DNA from: Pseudomonas uvaldensis
GTDB lineage: Bacteria > Pseudomonadota > Gammaproteobacteria > Pseudomonadales > Pseudomonadaceae
Direction of reading: 5' to 3'
Assembly (NCBI RefSeq): GCF_021271205.1
Contig: NZ_JAIWKS010000006.1
Location: 124,001 to 188,000, forward strand
DNA: 64,000 nt
Shown: positions 24,567 through 33,526 of the stretch, one piece after another
Position numbering within the stretch: the stretch's first letter is position 1
How the letters are laid out: each line of letters opens with the position of its first letter
The notes under the pieces: generated by a model
Told to the model about the DNA's origin: nothing
Database searches by the model: none
Seen by the model: the letters and a program-made list of their open reading frames with translations, nothing else
Made by a program: the position numbers and the translations under genes

Positions 24567-26801
24567 TCAGTTGACTCTCGGCACGGTAAAGCGGAATTCG
24601 CTGCCCTTGCCCGGCTGGCTTTCGGCGTGCAGTTTACCGCCATGGGCCTGGACAATCCCTTTGGAAATGTACAACCCCAGTCCGGTGCCGTTGGGGTTGC
24701 CTTCCTTGATTGTCCAATAGCGATCAAAAATATGAGGCAACTGCTCCGGCGCGATGCCTTGGCCGGAATCGCGGACGCTGAACACGATTTCATCGCCCAT
24801 CGACATCGCGCTGATGCCAATGACACCTTCTTGGGGTGTGAACTTGATGGCGTTTCCAATCAAGTTGGACAGCACTTGGAACAATCGCTCGGGGTCAGCC
24901 TTGATTTTCAGGTCGGGTTCGGCGTGGAACGAGATATCGATGGCCTTGGCGTTGGCCAGCGGTGTCAGGAGCGAGCAGGCGTCGTCGAATATCTGGCTGA
25001 CTTCCATCGGCTGGGGATTGATGGTGTAACGCCCGGCGTCAATACGCGAGGTATCGAGCAGGTCCTCCAGCAGCGCGTTCATGCGGCTGGTCGCCTGTTG
25101 CATGGTATCGATGGCCGAGGCAATTCGCTTCGAACTGTGGGAGCCGTCGGAGCTGAAGGACTTCTGCATCATGCCGCAGAGCATGGAGATGGCCGTCATC
25201 GGACTGCGCAGGTCATGGGAAACCACTGCCACCAGCTCATCGCGAGCTTGCACGGCCTGACGTTCCTTGAGCACCTGCCGGGCCAGATCGTTTTCCAGGG
25301 CCGAACGCCGCAGGTCGTTGGCGGCGAAGAGGTCGCCATGGCTCCATTTGGCGCTGATGCCGGCCATTTCGACTTTCCAGATTTCGAAGGACGTCCGGGG
25401 TCGCAGGCGCAAGCCGGTGTTGCTGTCTTCCAGGTCCAAGGGTTTTTGCGGATCACCGCTCCAATGGATGGTTTCCTTCACTTCGGGCCGAAACCACAAC
25501 ACGCCGTTTTCCACTGGCTTGGGCAGGTGAATTGCCAGCACACCGCTTGCCACGTCCTGGTAACCCAGGGCTGGCGAGTAAACGCTGCCCAACTGATGGT
25601 GGGAGAATACCGGTTGACCGCTTTCAAGAATCCATTGGTGCAGCGCCCGGATCTGCTCCGGTTCAGGACACCGGCCGTGACGGTGCAGCTTGTTGTCTTC
25701 GAAAATCGCGACTCCGCTGGCCCCGGTCAGGTCCATCAAGCGATGTGGTTCGTGGGACAAACCGTCGAAGACGTTATCGCTGGACTCGGCCATGGCTTTG
25801 GCCAGTATGTCGAGATCGTCAAGCTTGGCGTCTCGTTGGCGGCTCAGCGCCAGGGCCTCCATGGCACTGATCTGCAGCGACAGCACCTGGCCGATGGTCT
25901 GGCAGGCTTTGCGCATCTCATGGGGGACAAGCAGGGGCTGACGGTTGCCGCAACTGATCAGCCCCCATAAGCGTTCACCATCCATCAGCGAGATGCTCAT
26001 GGAGGACAGCACCCCCATGTTCTTCATGTATTGCCGGTGGATCGGCGAAACACTGCGCAGGGTTGCAAAGCTCAAATCCAACGGCGTCTGCGTATCGGGA
26101 CGCAGCTCGGGAACCAGCGGTACCGGCGTGTACTCGGCGTTGGGGATGATTCGCAACCAGTTGGTGCGATACAGCTCACGGGCCTGCTCGGGAATATCCG
26201 ATGCCGGGAAGAACAGTCCTTTATAGAGTTCCATCGAGGGTGCGCTGGTTTCGGCAATGACCTGCCCATGGCCTTCTTCTTCGAAGCGATAAATCAGCAC
26301 GCGATCGTAGCCGGTCATGGCCTGGATTTCCCGAACGCTGATGTCGTACAGGGCCTGGAGGGTTTTCGCGCCTTGCAGACGCTGCAGCATGCGGCCCATG
26401 TTGGCCTCCCCGTTGACGCCTTCGGGGCGGTAGTCGCTCAGGTGTTGCTCCATTTCGACGATCAGGACACCCTGATGGCGATGGACCAGGGCGTCGAAAC
26501 GCTGCTGGTTCACCAGGATTTCCAGAGGGGCGTTGTCGTCTCCTGCCTCGACGCGACAGGCGTCACGGATGGCTTCGGCTTGTTTCGACCCGAACAGTTC
26601 GTCCAGCGTCTGCCCCAACAGTCGGTTGGCATCATGGCCCATCAGCTGCGTTACGTTGGCGCTGATCTGGCGGATCACGAAGTCGGGTTCGGACAACATC
26701 AACAGCACGCCGTGAGGCTGAATGGCCCCGGGGAAGCGAATCGGTTCGTCTGCGCAATTGGCCAGCAGTTCTTCGAAGGCTTCTTGGTTTTCCGGGTTCA
26801 T
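24567..26801 (-). CDS. bphP: Bacteriophytochrome sensor histidine kinase
   Basis: 744 residues: PAS-GAF-PHY photosensory core then HisKA and HATPase_c. The biliverdin-attaching Cys is Cys16 (ANCADEP), followed by GAIQPHG; the GAF lasso motif PASDIP (199-204, Asp202) and SPIH (His255) are present. The kinase has VSHDLRSPM (His529), N-box LIGNAIKF, VRDSGQGI and GTGLGLYI. It senses red/far-red light using biliverdin made by the adjacent haem oxygenase, whose stop overlaps its ATG. Odd point: the usual CHH after LWGLI is CGN here (283-286), losing a His near ring D. No response regulator lies beside it. Confidence 0.95.
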   Translation of the reverse strand: MNPENQEAFEELLANCADEPIRFPGAIQPHGVLLMLSEPDFVIRQISANVTQLMGHDANRLLGQTLDELFGSKQAEAIRDACRVEAGDDNAPLEILVNQQRFDALVHRHQGVLIVEMEQHLSDYRPEGVNGEANMGRMLQRLQGAKTLQALYDISVREIQAMTGYDRVLIYRFEEEGHGQVIAETSAPSMELYKGLFFPASDIPEQARELYRTNWLRIIPNAEYTPVPLVPELRPDTQTPLDLSFATLRSVSPIHRQYMKNMGVLSSMSISLMDGERLWGLISCGNRQPLLVPHEMRKACQTIGQVLSLQISAMEALALSRQRDAKLDDLDILAKAMAESSDNVFDGLSHEPHRLMDLTGASGVAIFEDNKLHRHGRCPEPEQIRALHQWILESGQPVFSHHQLGSVYSPALGYQDVASGVLAIHLPKPVENGVLWFRPEVKETIHWSGDPQKPLDLEDSNTGLRLRPRTSFEIWKVEMAGISAKWSHGDLFAANDLRRSALENDLARQVLKERQAVQARDELVAVVSHDLRSPMTAISMLCGMMQKSFSSDGSHSSKRIASAIDTMQQATSRMNALLEDLLDTSRIDAGRYTINPQPMEVSQIFDDACSLLTPLANAKAIDISFHAEPDLKIKADPERLFQVLSNLIGNAIKFTPQEGVIGISAMSMGDEIVFSVRDSGQGIAPEQLPHIFDRYWTIKEGNPNGTGLGLYISKGIVQAHGGKLHAESQPGKGSEFRFTVPRVN

Positions 26802-27403
26802 AACAGGACCTCCTGGCTGTCCAGCCAGCGTTCAAAGCAGGTAAATGTCGCCTTGGCGGCGCGTGTGACTTCGAGCGTCTGGGCGCTGCCAAGGTTCCTG
26901 TCACCCAGGTAATCGAGAAAATCCTTCCAACGCCGCCCGGTCAGTTCGCCGTACACATCGAGAAACGCCGCACCGCTGGAAGCGTCCAGATCAAGCTGTT
27001 CGGCTACCCGGCGCCGCAGGATCTGCCCGCCCAAGGTTGCCCCTTCCAGCACATAGGACACGCCGAGCGCGGCGGTGCGAGACTCTATCTCGGGCAGTAG
27101 GTGGCAGGTGGGCAGCGCCTCGATGGCGGCGTCATCCAGGCCCAGCGCCACGAGATCCGCCCGCAGGACGGGGAGCTTGATTCGCAGGGACTGATCCAGT
27201 CCGGTCGGTGTCAGCGACAGGACATGCAGGCGTTGTTCCAGCGGCTGGTAAAAACCGTAGTAGGCCGCCATCAAGCGCCGGTAGAACTCAAGATCCAGGC
27301 CAGCGGAGAAAAACGGCAGACGTTTTTCCAGGGCGACGTGGAGCTCGGCGGTTTCGGTCCGCAATGCCTGGATCAGAGAGGAAGATGATGCAACCGTTGG
27401 CAT
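26798..27403 (-). CDS. bphO: Haem oxygenase supplying biliverdin
   Basis: 201 residues of the bacterial BphO/PigA haem-oxygenase fold. Proximal His lies in ETAELHVALEKRLPFF, and the distal-helix region reads GVSYVLEGATLGGQIL with its flexible glycines. It oxidises haem to biliverdin, CO and iron, giving the chromophore of BphP. It is the first gene of a two-gene operon, overlapping bphP by four bases (ATGA), so the proteins are made in step. Confidence 0.95.
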   Translation of the reverse strand: MPTVASSSSLIQALRTETAELHVALEKRLPFFSAGLDLEFYRRLMAAYYGFYQPLEQRLHVLSLTPTGLDQSLRIKLPVLRADLVALGLDDAAIEALPTCHLLPEIESRTAALGVSYVLEGATLGGQILRRRVAEQLDLDASSGAAFLDVYGELTGRRWKDFLDYLGDRNLGSAQTLEVTRAAKATFTCFERWLDSQEVLL

Positions 27404-27471
27404 GCGGAAAAGGACTCTTGAGGTGAGGCGTTGCTGAAAAAGCGCATCAAAGCTTACAGGGGTTTTTAAAG

Positions 27472-28428
27472 TTAGCGGTCATCAGGCGTCGACTTTCGCC
27501 TTTCGTTGTCGTGCCGCTCCCCAAGCCGCGCCCGCTCGCGATCCAGCTCAATGCGCAACTCTTCTTCCGTGGGTAGGACCAGTTTGTATTGGCTGGCGAA
27601 TAATTGTTCATTGCCTCGCAAGACGGAATAACGCACCACTGACTCATCCTTCTGGGCACAGAGGATGATACCGACGGTGGGTTTGTCGTCGGGGCTGCGC
27701 TTCAGGTCGTCGTAGAGGCGCACGTACATATCCATCTGCCCGATGTCCTGGTGGCTCAGTTCGCCGCGCTTGATGTCGACGATCACGAAGCATTTGAGCA
27801 GGTAGTTGTAGAAGACCAGGTCCAGGTAGAAGTCCTTGCTATCGGTGCTGATACGTTGCTGACGGGCTATGAAGGCGAAGCCCTTGCCCAGTTCAAGAAG
27901 GAAGCCCTGTAGTTGATCGATGAGGGCCTGTTCCAGATCGGTTTCCAACAGGATGCCGGCGTTGGGCAGCCCGAGAAATTCCAGGACGACCGGGTCCCTG
28001 ACGATATTCCTGGGGCCAAGGTCGAGGGATTTGAGATGGGTGTCGGCCTCCTGCTGCACTGCCGGACGATCGCGGCTCGCCAGCAGGCGTTCGTAGTAAA
28101 AGGTGCCAATCTGGCGTTCGAGGGCGCGAGTGGACCAGTTCTGCATGGCCACTTCGTTCATGTACCAATGACGGGCATTGCCATCTTCTATGCGTAAAAG
28201 CGTACGGTAATGGGTCCAACTCAATTCGGTACGCACTGCGTTCCAAATCGGAAACTTTTGATAGAAGTCTCTCATGTGGCGCAAGTTGCGCTCATCGAAC
28301 CCTTTCCCGAACCTCCCCGTTAGCACCTTCGCCAGCGTCGCCAGCAGTCGGGTCCCATAAGCCGCCCGCTCCGCGCCTCCCTGTTCGAATTCAATGATGT
28401 GCCGGCCGATCTGCCAGCACGTTTGCAC
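27472..28428 (-). CDS. YhcG/DUF1016-type PDDEXK nuclease, start codon missing
   Basis: From the first usable start (GTG 28428) 318 residues are read: a DUF1016 N-terminal part (TCWQIGRHIIEFEQGG) and the PDDEXK domain (KDFYLDLVFYNYLLKCFVIVDIKRGEL). Both are features of YhcG proteins, thought to act on DNA, often in mobile or defence settings. The same frame continues upstream with family-like protein (APLINELGELIRQARQKVL, to about base 28566) but has no ATG, GTG or TTG before a stop near 28637. The usual start seems to have been lost, so expression is doubtful and this may be a new pseudogene. Confidence 0.72.
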   Translation of the reverse strand: MQTCWQIGRHIIEFEQGGAERAAYGTRLLATLAKVLTGRFGKGFDERNLRHMRDFYQKFPIWNAVRTELSWTHYRTLLRIEDGNARHWYMNEVAMQNWSTRALERQIGTFYYERLLASRDRPAVQQEADTHLKSLDLGPRNIVRDPVVLEFLGLPNAGILLETDLEQALIDQLQGFLLELGKGFAFIARQQRISTDSKDFYLDLVFYNYLLKCFVIVDIKRGELSHQDIGQMDMYVRLYDDLKRSPDDKPTVGIILCAQKDESVVRYSVLRGNEQLFASQYKLVLPTEEELRIELDRERARLGERHDNERRKSTPDDR

Positions 28429-28730
28429 CTGGAGGGTGTCGACGGCGCGCAGGACCTTCTGGCGAGCCTGGCGGATCAGTTCACCGAGTTCGTTGATCAG
28501 GGGAGCGAGTTCTGGGTCGTCTTGAGGCAGTAGGGGAGTTATCGAAATGGCAGCCGTAGTGTTGGGCGGCCCAAGAGAATGCTCTAACGGTCGTTTCGAT
28601 GATGCAGGGCGATGCTGTTTGGCCTGGAGGAATCATTGCAAACTTATGCAGGACCGGGATGACGGGGCGGCCGGGTGGTGAAGTCTGTGTTGTAGGACAT
28701 AGACCTGGAGAATGTCATCCAGGCGTTCGA

Positions 28731-28775
28731 GGGGCTGCTGCGCAGCCCAGCGGGGATGAACCCCCTCGCCACAGG
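28731..28775. repeat. REP-like palindromic element
   Basis: GGGCTGCTGCGCAGCCC hairpin followed by AGCGGGGATGAACCCCCTCGCC. It is a second class of Pseudomonas intergenic repeat, distinct from the GCGGGCTTGCTCGC pairs, and lies between the YhcG gene's upstream region and the KQQKR paralogue. Confidence 0.55.
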
Positions 28776-28790
28776 ACGATATTTGCAGTT

Positions 28791-29192
28791 TCAGCTGTTC
28801 GCCAAGGCTTGGGACGCGGCGACGTAATCAGCCTGGAATTGCGGGCTCTCGACCCAGTCCAGTGCCGTCTGCTCGTCGACACCCGTGGTCATGCGTCGAT
28901 ATTCGATCAAGGCGGTAATGATAAAGTCGGTGGCTTCCTCTTCGCCTTCCTGCTCCAGCACGAGTGCCAGCAAAGGGTGGCCCAGGAAAACTGCGCACAT
29001 GGCCTGTTGGCTGACCTTTTCGGCAGCGCGCATGACTTGGAACAGCTCCGACAGGTCCACAGTCTCCAAGTCGATGCGCTCATCATTCGGGTCCAGGAAA
29101 TCGTTCGGCGCAGCGGCGCGCTGGATCCGGTTCTTCTTGGCTTTCGCCTTGGCGCGCTGGTTTCGCTTCTGCTGTTTGTCTGGCGATGACAT
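28791..29192 (-). CDS. Uncharacterised KQQKR-family protein, 133 aa
   Basis: Paralogue of 24080..24526. The basic head DKQQKRNQRAKAKAKKNR is followed by an acidic, helical body, LSELFQVMRAAEKVSQQAM and LIEYRRMTTGVDEQTALDWVESPQFQADY. No known domain, signal peptide or membrane helix. The two copies flank the bphP-bphO-yhcG block, on the same strand, which suggests an old duplication or insertion between them. Confidence 0.7.
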   Translation of the reverse strand: MSSPDKQQKRNQRAKAKAKKNRIQRAAAPNDFLDPNDERIDLETVDLSELFQVMRAAEKVSQQAMCAVFLGHPLLALVLEQEGEEEATDFIITALIEYRRMTTGVDEQTALDWVESPQFQADYVAASQALANS

Positions 29193-29259
29193 GGGTCAGA
29201 TTCCTGCCATGAGAAATAAGGCCACCTATCCTACAGCTTCACGGCGAGGGCTTCGAATC

Positions 29260-29589
29260 TCAATCCACCACGAACAAGGTGGCCCCCACCGAAGTTGATG
29301 AACGATGAGGCTCGGCCTGGTCGGCTACCTGGTAGCTCATGCCGGGCTTGAGCACGAATTGCCGACCGTCTTCCAGCTCGGTGTTCAGCTCCCCTTTGAG
29401 GCAAAACAAGATGTGACCTTTGGTACACCAGTGGTCGGCCAGATACCCCGCTGTGTACTCCACCATTCGCACCCGGATGTTCCCGAATTGCCGGGTGCGC
29501 CAAAAAGCGCTTCCGGTGACGCCTTTGTGTTCGGTGGGTTCTAGGGTTGACCAGTCGGTGGTGCCGAAGGGGATGCCGGTGATGTCCAT
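29260..29589 (-). CDS. DHCW-motif cupin-fold protein
   Basis: 109 residues, choosing ATG 29589 (MDITGIPFGTTDW). Single small cupin barrel: RMVEYTAGYLADHWCTKGHILFCLKGELNTELEDG then LKPGMSYQVAD. His in DHWC and GH may bind a metal. The family name comes from this motif; the function is unknown. It is transcribed away from tRNA-Phe as a single gene. Confidence 0.8.
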   Translation of the reverse strand: MDITGIPFGTTDWSTLEPTEHKGVTGSAFWRTRQFGNIRVRMVEYTAGYLADHWCTKGHILFCLKGELNTELEDGRQFVLKPGMSYQVADQAEPHRSSTSVGATLFVVD

Positions 29590-29673
29590 GTTGACTCGTC
29601 GGGTTGGGAAGGGGAGGCAGTGACGAGAAATGTAGCCGAGTCGATGGAGGGGAGGGAAGAAAACTCCGGACAA

Positions 29674-29707
29674 TAAAAAACCCGATCAATTGCTTGATCG
29701 GGTTTTC
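29674..29707 (-). terminator. Intrinsic terminator of tRNA-Phe
   Basis: AAAACCCGATCA/TGATCGGGTTTT with a small loop. It lies seven bases beyond the tRNA 3' end in the tRNA's direction and ends in a T-run on that strand. Confidence 0.85.
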
Positions 29708-29713
29708 GGTATT

Positions 29714-29789
29714 TGGTGCCCAGAGACGGAATCGAACCGCCGACACGGGGATTTTCAATCCCCTGCTCTACCGACTGAGCTATCTGGGC
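29714..29789 (-). tRNA. tRNA-Phe (anticodon GAA)
   Basis: 76 nt with encoded CCA. Acceptor stem GCCCAGA/TCTGGGC, D arm AGCTCAGTCGGTAGAGC, anticodon stem GGGGA/TCCCC with loop TTGAAAA (anticodon GAA), and T arm GGCGG/CCGTC around TTCGATT. All arms pair. An intrinsic terminator follows. Confidence 0.97.
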
Positions 29790-29891
29790 AACGGGGCGCA
29801 TTAAACGGGTTTTTCGGGGGGGCGTCAAGCACGTTATCGAAAAATATTTAATTATTACCGTCGCTTACGATTCGCCCCGGCGTCGAGCAGC

Positions 29892-30164
29892 TTATTCGGA
29901 CGGCGGCACGTAGCCTTCGGCCTTGGCGTATTCTTCGCCGGAAAAGAACTTGTCCATCTCGCCCTGGATGTATTTGCGGTCCTCGGCATTCATCATGTTC
30001 AGGCGTTTTTCGTTGATCAGCAGGGTCTGGTGTTTCTGCCAGTCCGCCCAGGCCTTGGCCGAGACATTGTCGTAGATGTCCTGGCCCTTGGCGCCAGGGA
30101 ACGGAGCACGCTCCAGGGCGGGCAGTTCTTCTTTGTACTTGCGGCACATGATGGTGCGGGTCAT
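29892..30164 (-). CDS. yggX: YggX, Fe(II)-trafficking / oxidative-damage protection protein
   Basis: 90 residues. The family opening TRTIMCRKYKEELPALERAPFPG with Cys7 is plain, as are WADWQKHQTLLINEKRLNMM and KFFSGEEY. It protects iron-sulfur proteins from oxidative damage. Its start overlaps the mutY stop (ATGA), so it is translated with mutY, the classic pairing, since MutY carries a 4Fe-4S cluster. Confidence 0.95.
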   Translation of the reverse strand: MTRTIMCRKYKEELPALERAPFPGAKGQDIYDNVSAKAWADWQKHQTLLINEKRLNMMNAEDRKYIQGEMDKFFSGEEYAKAEGYVPPSE

Positions 30165-31228
30165 GACGATTCTCCTGCATTCAATACGACGGCCGCGCGT
30201 TCGAGCAAGGTTTTGACCGGGGCGGCAAGGCCCAGGCGCGGCGGGGTGGCGAGGTTATACCAGAGCCAGTCGGCCTCGGCCACGTGATGGCCGGTTTCCC
30301 TGACCCGGACCAGCCAGGGTTCGATCGCCAACTGGAAATGGCTGAAGGTGTGAACCAGGCTCGGCAGTTCCTGTTGCTTGCCCAGCTCCAGCGAATGCTG
30401 CAAGGCCAAGTGCTGCAGGTCTTCAAGGTCGTCGAGTTCCGGCAGGCTCCACAAGCCACCCCACAGGCCGGTGGAGGGGCGACGGTAAAGCAGGATCGCG
30501 CCTTCACGGTTGGCCAGCATCGGCATCAAGGTACGTTTCCTGGGGACTTCCTTGCGAGGCTTGGGTATCGGGTAGCGGGTTTCCAGGCCCAACATGTGAG
30601 CTTCACAGCCGACTTTCAGTGGGCAGAGCAGGCAGCTGGGTTTGCTGCGGGTGCAGAGTGTTGCACCCAGGTCCATCATCGCCTGGGTATAGGCATTGAC
30701 CCGATCCTGGGGCGTGAAGCGCTCGGCAGTGGCCCACAGTTGTTTCGCTACCTTGGGTTCGCCCGGATAGCCTTCCTGGGCGGTGAAGCGCGCCAGCACC
30801 CGTTTGACGTTGCCGTCCAGGATCGGCGCCCGCAAGCCCATACTGATGCTGGCAATGGCACCGGCGGTGGACAGGCCGATCCCCGGCAACTCAGTAAGCT
30901 TCTCCACGTCCCGGGGGAATTCGCCGCCGTACTGGTCGACGACGATCCTGGCGGTTTTCTGCAGATTGCGTGCGCGGGTGTAGTAGCCCAGCCCGGTCCA
31001 CAGGTGCAGCACTTCATCCTCCGGCGCGGCGGCCAGGGCCTGTACCGTGGGCAGCGAGGCCATGAACCGGTCGAAGTAATTGAGCACGGTGCTGACCTGG
31101 GTCTGCTGCAACATGATTTCCGAAACCCACACCCGGTATGGGGTGATGTCTTGTTGCCAGGGCAAATCGTGGCGCCCGTGGCGATCGAACCAGTCCAGGA
31201 CGGCGGTGGAAAACTGCTCGGCTCTCAT
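30161..31228 (-). CDS. mutY: Adenine DNA glycosylase
   Basis: 355 residues from ATG 31228. It removes A opposite 8-oxoG. The catalytic Glu is in VSEIMLQQTQV, the helix-hairpin-helix is LPGIGLSTAGAIAS, and the catalytic Asp is in PILDGNVKRV. The 4Fe-4S cluster motif is CTRSKPSCLLCPLKVGC. A C-terminal NUDIX-like domain (LYRRPSTGLWGGLWSLPE) reads 8-oxoG. It overlaps asmA upstream and yggX downstream by four bases each. Confidence 0.96.
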   Translation of the reverse strand: MRAEQFSTAVLDWFDRHGRHDLPWQQDITPYRVWVSEIMLQQTQVSTVLNYFDRFMASLPTVQALAAAPEDEVLHLWTGLGYYTRARNLQKTARIVVDQYGGEFPRDVEKLTELPGIGLSTAGAIASISMGLRAPILDGNVKRVLARFTAQEGYPGEPKVAKQLWATAERFTPQDRVNAYTQAMMDLGATLCTRSKPSCLLCPLKVGCEAHMLGLETRYPIPKPRKEVPRKRTLMPMLANREGAILLYRRPSTGLWGGLWSLPELDDLEDLQHLALQHSLELGKQQELPSLVHTFSHFQLAIEPWLVRVRETGHHVAEADWLWYNLATPPRLGLAAPVKTLLERAAVVLNAGESS

Positions 31229-33453
31229 CGCTTGAACAGTCCCTTGAGCGCATCCTTCAGCTCGGGGCTGACTTTGTCTCCCAGCTTCTCGTCGATCTTG
31301 TCGCCGAGACGGTCGCCTGCCAGTTTCGCCGCGACCTTGCCCAGGCCGTCGTTGTCCAGGCGGCAGGCCTTGGCGCCGAGCTCCAGCGGGCCGCGGCAGC
31401 GCAACGGCCATTCGACATCGACGTAGCGTTCGTTGACCTGGCAGGCCGGGTCGGGCATGTCGCTCTTGTCGCCTTCGACGATGACGCCAACCCGGTAATC
31501 CATGCCCAGCACCCGCAGGTCGATATCGCCGTTGCCGTTCACGGTCATGCCAGGGATGCGGACTTTCAGGTCCGGGTTGCTGGCAACGCCATTGTGGAAC
31601 ACAAGGTTACCGTTGAGCTGCTGGAACGGCGTGTCCTTGCCCCGGGGTTCGCCACTGAGGTTCTTGCGGTTCAGCAGGGCGATGCCTTTGCACAGCTGCT
31701 GTTCGAGGTTGGCATTGAGCAGCACGCCATCATTGATGACGAAACCGGCATTGCCGTTGAGGCTTTCGATCAGCGCCTTCTGGCTGTTGCCGCTGGCGGT
31801 CACTGCACTGTTGAGCGTCACCAGGCCTTTGACTGGTGGATTCTTGCCTTGGCTCTCGATGATTTTTTCGGCCGGTACCCGATTGATCCGGGTTTGCAGG
31901 TTCAATTGCGGCGTGGCCTGGCGTACGTCGAGGGTGCCTTTGGCTTCGAAGTTGCCGCTATACAGATCGCCCCGCAGGTTCTCCAGGGTCAACAGGCCAC
32001 CCTGGCCGGTAGCCTTGAGGGCGGCATTCTGGATTGGCAGTTTATCCAGCGTCAGTTGGCCAAAGGTCAGGTCGGCATCGATGTCCAGTTTGCTCAAGCG
32101 CTCCACCGGAAACAGCCGGTCGTTGCTCCAGGCACCTTGGGTCGGCGAGCTTGGCAGGGGCGTGCTGCCCGCGCCCGCCATGGCACTGGCTTCGGTGTTG
32201 TTGACTTCCGCCTCGCGAGCAGCCTTGGCACTGTCGGTCTCGGCGGATTTCGGTGGCAGATAGCGGTCGACGTTGAATGTGTCGGCCTTGAGCTGCGCAC
32301 GCAAGGACTGCTTGGCGAAATCCTGCACAGCGATGCGGCCGCTGAAGGTGCTGTCGTCGATCTTCAGATTGATGTCATTGAGTTCGACGCTACTGGGCGT
32401 ACCGGCAATGCGGCTGGCCAGTTCCACTTTGGTCAGACTGCCCTCGGCCATGGTTGGCAGCTTTTGGCCAATGCTGTCGACAAAGTTCGCCAGGTCGAAT
32501 TGGGCGATCGATACGCCGCCGTTCAGTTGCGGGGTCTTGTCGAGGTCGTTGACCTTCAGTTCGCCCAAGGCACGCAACTGGTTCAGGGACAGCTTGATGC
32601 CGGTCCATTCGGCCACGTTGGCGGCCTTGTCCAGGAATAGCTGGCCCTGGGCGTTGAAGTTCAGGGTCTTGCCCTGCAACGGATCCCCCGTGACTTCGCC
32701 GGACAATTTGAGGTCTTCGAACTTGTAGCGCTTCAAGGCACGTTCAAAGCGCAGTTCGCCGTTGACTTCGGTGCGCACGCGCACGGCAGGCTGGTTGCTG
32801 GAAAGAAAGGCAGTGAGTTTGACCGGAATATTGGTGGAGTCGTGGACCGGCCCGGTGCTCAGCTGGATGCTTTCGGCGCTGAACTGCTTGCCGGTTTGCT
32901 CGTCGGTGTATTCGACCCTGGCGTTGTTCACGGTCAGGCTGTCGATGTCCAGCCGGGTCGGCTGCGCAGGTTTTTCCGTCGGGGTGCTGGCGGGCGGGGC
33001 GGGTTGGTCGGCCGGTGCAGGAGCGCTCGCCGTCGTGGCGGCCGGTGCCGGCACTTTGCCGATGTCTTCCCAATTGCCGTGGCCACTCTTGTCGCGGTTG
33101 AGCCGCAGGTTCAGGCCTTCGACCCGGACATCGCTCATTTGCACTTCTTTGCGCAGCAGAGGAATCACGCGTACCGAAAGGCCGAGCATCTGCAGATCGG
33201 CAAAAGGCTGTGTCGGGTTGGCCAGCGTGGCGACGCTGGCGTCGTGCAATTCAAGACCCAGCCATGGAAACAGGCTCCAGCCGATATCGCCATTGAGGGT
33301 CAACTCAATGTGGGCCTTGTCGCGGGCAATCTGGCGGATCTCTTCCTTGTAGTCGTTGGGATCAAAGAGGTGGGTCAGGGCAAAGCCCAGGGCCACAATG
33401 ATCAGCAACAACCCGAGAAGTACCAGACCCAGGATTTTGCCGAACGCTTTCAT
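31225..33453 (-). CDS. asmA: AsmA-family envelope protein
   Basis: 742 residues from ATG 33453 (AGGA upstream). A single N-terminal TM anchor (ILGLVLLGLLLIIVALGFAL) is followed by a long periplasmic beta-rich body. The family marks are FDPNDYKEEIRQIARDKAHIEL and the C-terminal LRCRGPLELGAKACRLDNDG. AsmA-like proteins are repeating-beta-groove proteins implicated in phospholipid transport to the outer membrane. A Pro/Ala-rich linker sits near residues 140-165. It heads the asmA-mutY-yggX overlapping set. Confidence 0.92.
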   Translation of the reverse strand: MKAFGKILGLVLLGLLLIIVALGFALTHLFDPNDYKEEIRQIARDKAHIELTLNGDIGWSLFPWLGLELHDASVATLANPTQPFADLQMLGLSVRVIPLLRKEVQMSDVRVEGLNLRLNRDKSGHGNWEDIGKVPAPAATTASAPAPADQPAPPASTPTEKPAQPTRLDIDSLTVNNARVEYTDEQTGKQFSAESIQLSTGPVHDSTNIPVKLTAFLSSNQPAVRVRTEVNGELRFERALKRYKFEDLKLSGEVTGDPLQGKTLNFNAQGQLFLDKAANVAEWTGIKLSLNQLRALGELKVNDLDKTPQLNGGVSIAQFDLANFVDSIGQKLPTMAEGSLTKVELASRIAGTPSSVELNDINLKIDDSTFSGRIAVQDFAKQSLRAQLKADTFNVDRYLPPKSAETDSAKAAREAEVNNTEASAMAGAGSTPLPSSPTQGAWSNDRLFPVERLSKLDIDADLTFGQLTLDKLPIQNAALKATGQGGLLTLENLRGDLYSGNFEAKGTLDVRQATPQLNLQTRINRVPAEKIIESQGKNPPVKGLVTLNSAVTASGNSQKALIESLNGNAGFVINDGVLLNANLEQQLCKGIALLNRKNLSGEPRGKDTPFQQLNGNLVFHNGVASNPDLKVRIPGMTVNGNGDIDLRVLGMDYRVGVIVEGDKSDMPDPACQVNERYVDVEWPLRCRGPLELGAKACRLDNDGLGKVAAKLAGDRLGDKIDEKLGDKVSPELKDALKGLFKR

Positions 33454-33526
33454 GGGCGAATCCTTGTAGGTTGAGTTCAAAATTTAGCCTTGGAGTATAA
33501 CGCCGTGGATTTGTGTTCGGCTTTAG

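Noticed and set aside
30284..31426. 380-aa plus-strand ORF opposite mutY
   Set aside because: Fully antisense to mutY, which has all catalytic motifs.
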